From Beroe ovata (lineage: Eukaryota; Ctenophora; Nuda; Beroida; Beroidae): 13,146 bases of DNA. This document shows, piece by piece, positions 9,667 through 13,146 of the stretch. The first letter of the stretch is position 1. Each line of letters opens with the position of its first letter. A model generated the notes under the pieces. The model saw nothing but the letters and a program-made list of their open reading frames with translations. It did not search any database and was not told where the DNA came from. Made by a program: the position numbers and the translations under genes. Location: contig CAMPET010000012.1 in the NCBI GenBank assembly GCA_946803715.1, positions 122,622 through 135,767 of the forward strand, written 5' to 3'.

Positions 9667-10833
9667 ATGGGGGTACCCATTTTCACAATGAATCACTCAC
9701 TCCTCTTCAGTATTTTGCTCTTCACTTGGCAAGTTACTGCTGAGGTGCACTCTTCCCACCATCTGGAAGTTGCTCTGAACAGCAAATGTGCCCTTCGCAA
9801 GCTTTACAAGGAACACACTCAGAAACACCAGCACACCCGACCCCCTCATGAGGAATCTTTGAGGATGAAGTTGTTCGAGGATGAGATCAAGCAGATATTA
9901 GCAATGCGTCAAGACCCCCTGGTAACGTGGGACGTGGGACTGCACTTTATGGCTGATATGAGTGAGGCAGAGAGGGATTTGATGAGAGGTGTAAATGGCT
10001 CAGACCCTACTGGTGATAATAAGTTACAAGCAGGTGGTTTTCTTCACATAGACCTGACAAAGACTGTCCCTGAGGAGTTTGATCAATGGAGAGAAGGGCA
10101 CCTAGTGGGAGAAGTCAGAAAGCAACTGAAAGGGAGTTGCTGGGCTCATGCAGCGACGTGTGTCATACAGTCGGTGCTGTCGGCACTCACTGGTTACCTG
10201 GATGAGCTTGCAGTACAGGAAATTTACGACTGTGCTGAAGGCAGGAAATTTTATCAGTCTGCATATCATGTTGACTTCGGTTATGATTATGTGATCAATA
10301 CAGGAAGACTGGGTTTTGAGGAGGATAGTCCTGAAACATACAATCCAATCGGTACCATGAAAAGTTGCAGTGCATACAAGAAGATGCGGAATGCGCTCTC
10401 GGAGTACAAAGTATCAGGCCACTTTCCGGTGCCAGATATTGTGCCATGGGAGATCTTGTACCATCTGACATACACCTCGCCAATCTCAGTGTCTATTGGA
10501 ACAAAAGCAGACAACCTGCATTCTTATCAAGGAAAGCTGTACACACCCCGTAACTGTGATGCGCAAAGTGACCATGCAGTGGTGATGGTGGGCTACACTC
10601 GGGAAGCATACATCATAAAGAACAGCTGGGGTGCAGATTGGGGCGATGAAGGATACATGACCTGGAACAGGAATGGTAAAATGTGTACCCTGCTCAAAGA
10701 TATGAGAGTCATAACCATGCATCCTGCAGATGAAATTGATCAATATGATACAGAGGAGAGTGAGCAAAACTCACATTGGGACTGGTTGTGGCCATTCAAT
10801 TGGGGTGAAGAGACGAGATCATTGCTCAAGTGA
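9667..10833 (+). CDS. Papain-family (C1A) cysteine protease precursor, divergent
   Basis: A 388-residue preproenzyme in one uninterrupted exon, predicted to act in lysosomes or after secretion. The signal peptide is residues 8-25 if Met8 is used (LLFSILLF core, VTA cleavage site). The I29 propeptide shows E62-R66-F70-I77 of the ERFNIN pattern, with its Asn positions as Glu73 and Arg81, then VGLHFMADMSEAE (90-102). The peptidase domain runs from about 134 (VPEEFDQWREG) to 352. The active site is Gln153, Cys158 in GSCWAHA, His303 in SDHAVVMVGY and Asn319 in IIKNSWGADWGDEGY. Likely disulfides are Cys189-Cys234 and Cys297-Cys340. The cysteines matching papain Cys22 and Cys63 are both gone, as is the GCNGG motif, and the Gln-to-Cys loop is one residue short. 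A 35-residue acidic, Trp-rich tail follows. An NGS glycosylation sequon lies at Asn110. The upstream in-frame stop at 9622 bounds the start. It is too divergent to name as a specific cathepsin. Confidence 0.93.
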   Translation: MGVPIFTMNHSLLFSILLFTWQVTAEVHSSHHLEVALNSKCALRKLYKEHTQKHQHTRPPHEESLRMKLFEDEIKQILAMRQDPLVTWDVGLHFMADMSEAERDLMRGVNGSDPTGDNKLQAGGFLHIDLTKTVPEEFDQWREGHLVGEVRKQLKGSCWAHAATCVIQSVLSALTGYLDELAVQEIYDCAEGRKFYQSAYHVDFGYDYVINTGRLGFEEDSPETYNPIGTMKSCSAYKKMRNALSEYKVSGHFPVPDIVPWEILYHLTYTSPISVSIGTKADNLHSYQGKLYTPRNCDAQSDHAVVMVGYTREAYIIKNSWGADWGDEGYMTWNRNGKMCTLLKDMRVITMHPADEIDQYDTEESEQNSHWDWLWPFNWGEETRSLLK

Positions 10834-10922
10834 AATGCTCGATTAAAATTGATACATTAAATTGTTACAAATTCACCGAATTACGTGATATGATTTGTTG
10901 ATACATAATGGGTATGGAGTAG

Positions 10923-10928
10923 AATAAA
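10923..10928 (+). terminator. Poly(A) signal AATAAA of the protease gene
   Basis: Canonical hexamer 90 bases past the TGA stop, followed 13-40 bases later by a T/GT-rich stretch (CTCTGTTGTTACTCATG, then TTTGTTG). Both parts of a normal animal cleavage site are present, implying a 3' UTR of roughly 110 bases. Confidence 0.7.
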
Positions 10929-13146
10929 TATTTAGAAACCACTCTGTTGTTACTCATGTTTGTTGATGCAAATGCGCAACAATATCACAGAACTTTATGA
11001 TAGTGTTGGCTCAGGCTAACTAAGATCTTGAGACCGCAATCCACATGGTCATTTTAAAAAACTATCGTTCCCTTGTCAAGAGGAGATGGCAAAATTCAAT
11101 GACACGGTTTGAATGACCGAATCGTTTCTTTTATCACATGCCTACACTTGATACACAGTTCCATTTACCATCGACACCATGTAACAGGTACCATATTAAT
11201 TGAATTACATAAAGTTTCATTTCATGGCCCCTTTAATCAGTTTCTATGGAGGAATCAATACAAGTTGAAATAACGGAACATGAATACTTTGAATTGTTAT
11301 AGGTACTGAAAGATTAAGAGGCAGTCAGTGTCAATGATTATCGATTGTAGATGTATCGATCTGAAGTCATTAGTTTTCGCACTGTGAAAGTGAGTGAGAC
11401 GCAACAACAATACATATATTCATAAATTGGGTCTCTCGTACCTACGTTTGATTCAGGGTTTAGATCTAGAAACACAAGCACTCAAATCATTGGTGCTAGA
11501 ATTAAATATCAGACTGAGTGAGTTTTGTTGATTTTGGGTCATCATTCCCCGAAAGCATGTCCTTTAGTTCTTATTGGTTCTTTAGTTCTTTGGTTCTTTT
11601 TGCTATTTCATTGTTAGTCATTTCGCAGATTTTACTGCACTAATTATGATAAGTTGATGAGTTGCACAGATGTATAATGTTAACTGTTTAGTAAACCTGA
11701 TGGCATGGAAAGGGGACAGTATAATATGCCTCTGCCAGCTGTTAAAGTCTGTCGTAATCACGGGCACATAAAAGCACTGGAAATTGAGTAACCTATGCGA
11801 AACCCAGAGTAGCGTTGCGCTCTATATCACTGTAAATGCATTGTCCACATCGGCCACCAGGCAACACTGAGCCACTTGCCCTCTTATGCATATGTGTGAT
11901 CACACTGCGCGCGTGTGTGTGTGCAAGATACACACCAGTGCGTTTGTACAATTCACCATCAACGCATCGAGGATTGGATTATCAGCCTCATTCACCAACG
12001 TTTACTTACGTGAGCCAGCTGGCTACACTCCTTGTTTGCCTCAAGAACTGTCGCATACCTGTTGGGCGAGACTGTATCAGGTCAATGGAAATACAAGTTT
12101 TTTCTACTTCATCTTTTGTTGAATGTGGTAGCAGATGCGTGGGTCGGTGTGTGATTCATCAAGAACCAATCGTCATTTGGCTATTTCTGTAGAACTTTGG
12201 AGAGAACATCCGGATGGTTGACTTGGCTAATTAATTTGTAGTTGCCGATATATAAAATCGGTTCTTCTTGGAATTGGTATCGCACTATTTTTTCCTGACA
12301 AGGAAATACTGGGTTCCAATGTTTTGCTTTACATCCGTCGTCCATACTATAAATGGTAGGTTTGGTTTTATTGCTGAGAGCTTGTGCTAGTTATTCAAGC
12401 ACCTTCGCATTGCCGCGGGTTTGTTACCACTTACCCGATATGGATCAGTTATCCGTCAGTTAAATGAGGGAAGATCTAAATTGGGGAAATTGCCTGGTAA
12501 ACGAGGGAATATTTCATAGAATGAAATATTGTCATATTATTATTCTGCTTGTCCGTCCTAGATTGCTCAAGCAATTCATCTCCTCTCATGCAAACCGCAG
12601 AGTCGAAGGACCAGTGACGGGTGAGCATGAGATGAGTCCTTACCTACCTAACATATGACGATGCTGAATCAGCATATTCTAGAATTTGTTGTAATGAATC
12701 TGTGATTGTTCTCGAAATTCGGTCATGTTGACCCAGTGGAATAATACTACTCATGGTGTTGCACGAATGTCATTAATCACCGCGGGCATGTTCCACTGTT
12801 TCAGTCGATGGAGGAGTAGGCGTATTTGACGACAGCCTCAGAAACCGTACAATTTATCCCTCAAATTCCGTACTTAAAGGTGTATGGTCATCAAAATTAA
12901 GGTATACTTTTTTTCATGAAATTATGACAAATTTATCATAACAAACAGAAGGTCGAAATTCCGAAAGCGCTACACCCTATATATCGCGAGATATATGCAT
13001 GTTAAGATTTGTACTGCTGACGTCACTTAGGTAACCGCACGAACTTCCTCTACAGAATTGCACTACATTGCTATCAAAACAATCTTATGTGTTTGGTTCT
13101 GTTCGTGCTTGAGTAGTGATTAGAATCGGGAATTTCAAGTTTCGAT
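10929..13146. other. 2.2 kb with no supported gene
   Basis: Several short frames exist, the longest being 118 codons at 11836-12192, but none has a recognisable motif or splice context. At 11562-11600 there is a T-rich direct repeat of TTCTTTAGTT/TTCTTTGGTT type. At 12979-12996 a 7-bp stem, ATATATC/GATATAT, closes a GCGA loop. At 13018-13025 there is a perfect TGACGTCA (CRE-type) site. The segment from about 12875 to 13035 looks like an interspersed repeat, but its borders are not visible. Confidence 0.4.
11906..11924. repeat. Short CG/TG dinucleotide run
   Basis: An alternating GCGCGCGTGTGTGTGTG tract inside an otherwise featureless stretch. Confidence 0.7.

Noticed and set aside
10287-10767. 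Several open frames of 62-93 codons on both strands inside the protease gene
   Set aside because: They overlap the well-supported protease frame and show no motifs of their own.
11836-12192. A 118-codon plus-strand frame, overlapped by a 78-codon frame
   Set aside because: It crosses a CG/TG microsatellite, is Cys-rich without spacing typical of a known family, and two overlapping frames are equally open, which suggests chance.

Overview
This is animal (metazoan) nuclear DNA, most likely from an invertebrate. It is AT-rich and mostly non-coding. It contains TG/CA microsatellites, two longer tandem arrays and scattered inverted repeats. Its clearest gene is split by short GT-AG introns. I cannot name the species from the sequence alone.

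Two genes are well supported. The first, on the minus strand (4742 down to 3006), is a complete four-exon ATG8-family gene of the GATE-16/GABARAPL2 type. Its exons were rebuilt by hand: 4742-4709, 4528-4394, 4174-4081 and 3117-3006. All splice sites are canonical and all phases agree, giving 124 residues. The scissile glycine is at position 116, followed by an eight-residue tail for ATG4 to remove. The second, on the plus strand (9667-10833), is an intact single-exon gene for a secreted or lysosomal papain-family (C1A) cysteine protease precursor of 388 residues. It has a signal peptide, an I29-type propeptide, a complete Gln/Cys/His/Asn active site and an unusual acidic, tryptophan-rich tail. 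Both cysteines of the usual Cys22-Cys63 disulfide are missing. A poly(A) signal lies about 90 bases past its stop.

Layout, left to right: a TG repeat (1-31); unremarkable DNA with a small GC-rich palindrome; a 110-bp tandem array (1269-1666) that appears to be split by about 460 bp of unrelated DNA and to resume at 2131-2189; a possible plus-strand 3' exon with a poly(A) signal (to 2446 and 2615); the ATG8 gene; AT-rich DNA with a C-rich interspersed-repeat-like patch (5431-5555); a 50-bp minisatellite (5853-6370); DNA with hairpins and nested inverted repeats (6697-7403); a single N at 8240, probably an assembly gap; a minus-strand open frame resembling a LINE ORF1 (8241-8657); a possible minus-strand terminal exon (8987-9237); the protease gene; and about 2.2 kb with no gene I can support.

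The two sure genes point away from each other and lie almost 5 kb apart. ATG8 proteins build and load autophagosomes and C1A proteases digest lysosomal cargo, but nothing here shows that the two genes are co-regulated. I found no new multi-gene system. The most unusual items are the protease's concerted disulfide loss with its C-terminal tail, the CA repeat next to the ATG8 intron 1 acceptor, and the interrupted 110-bp array.
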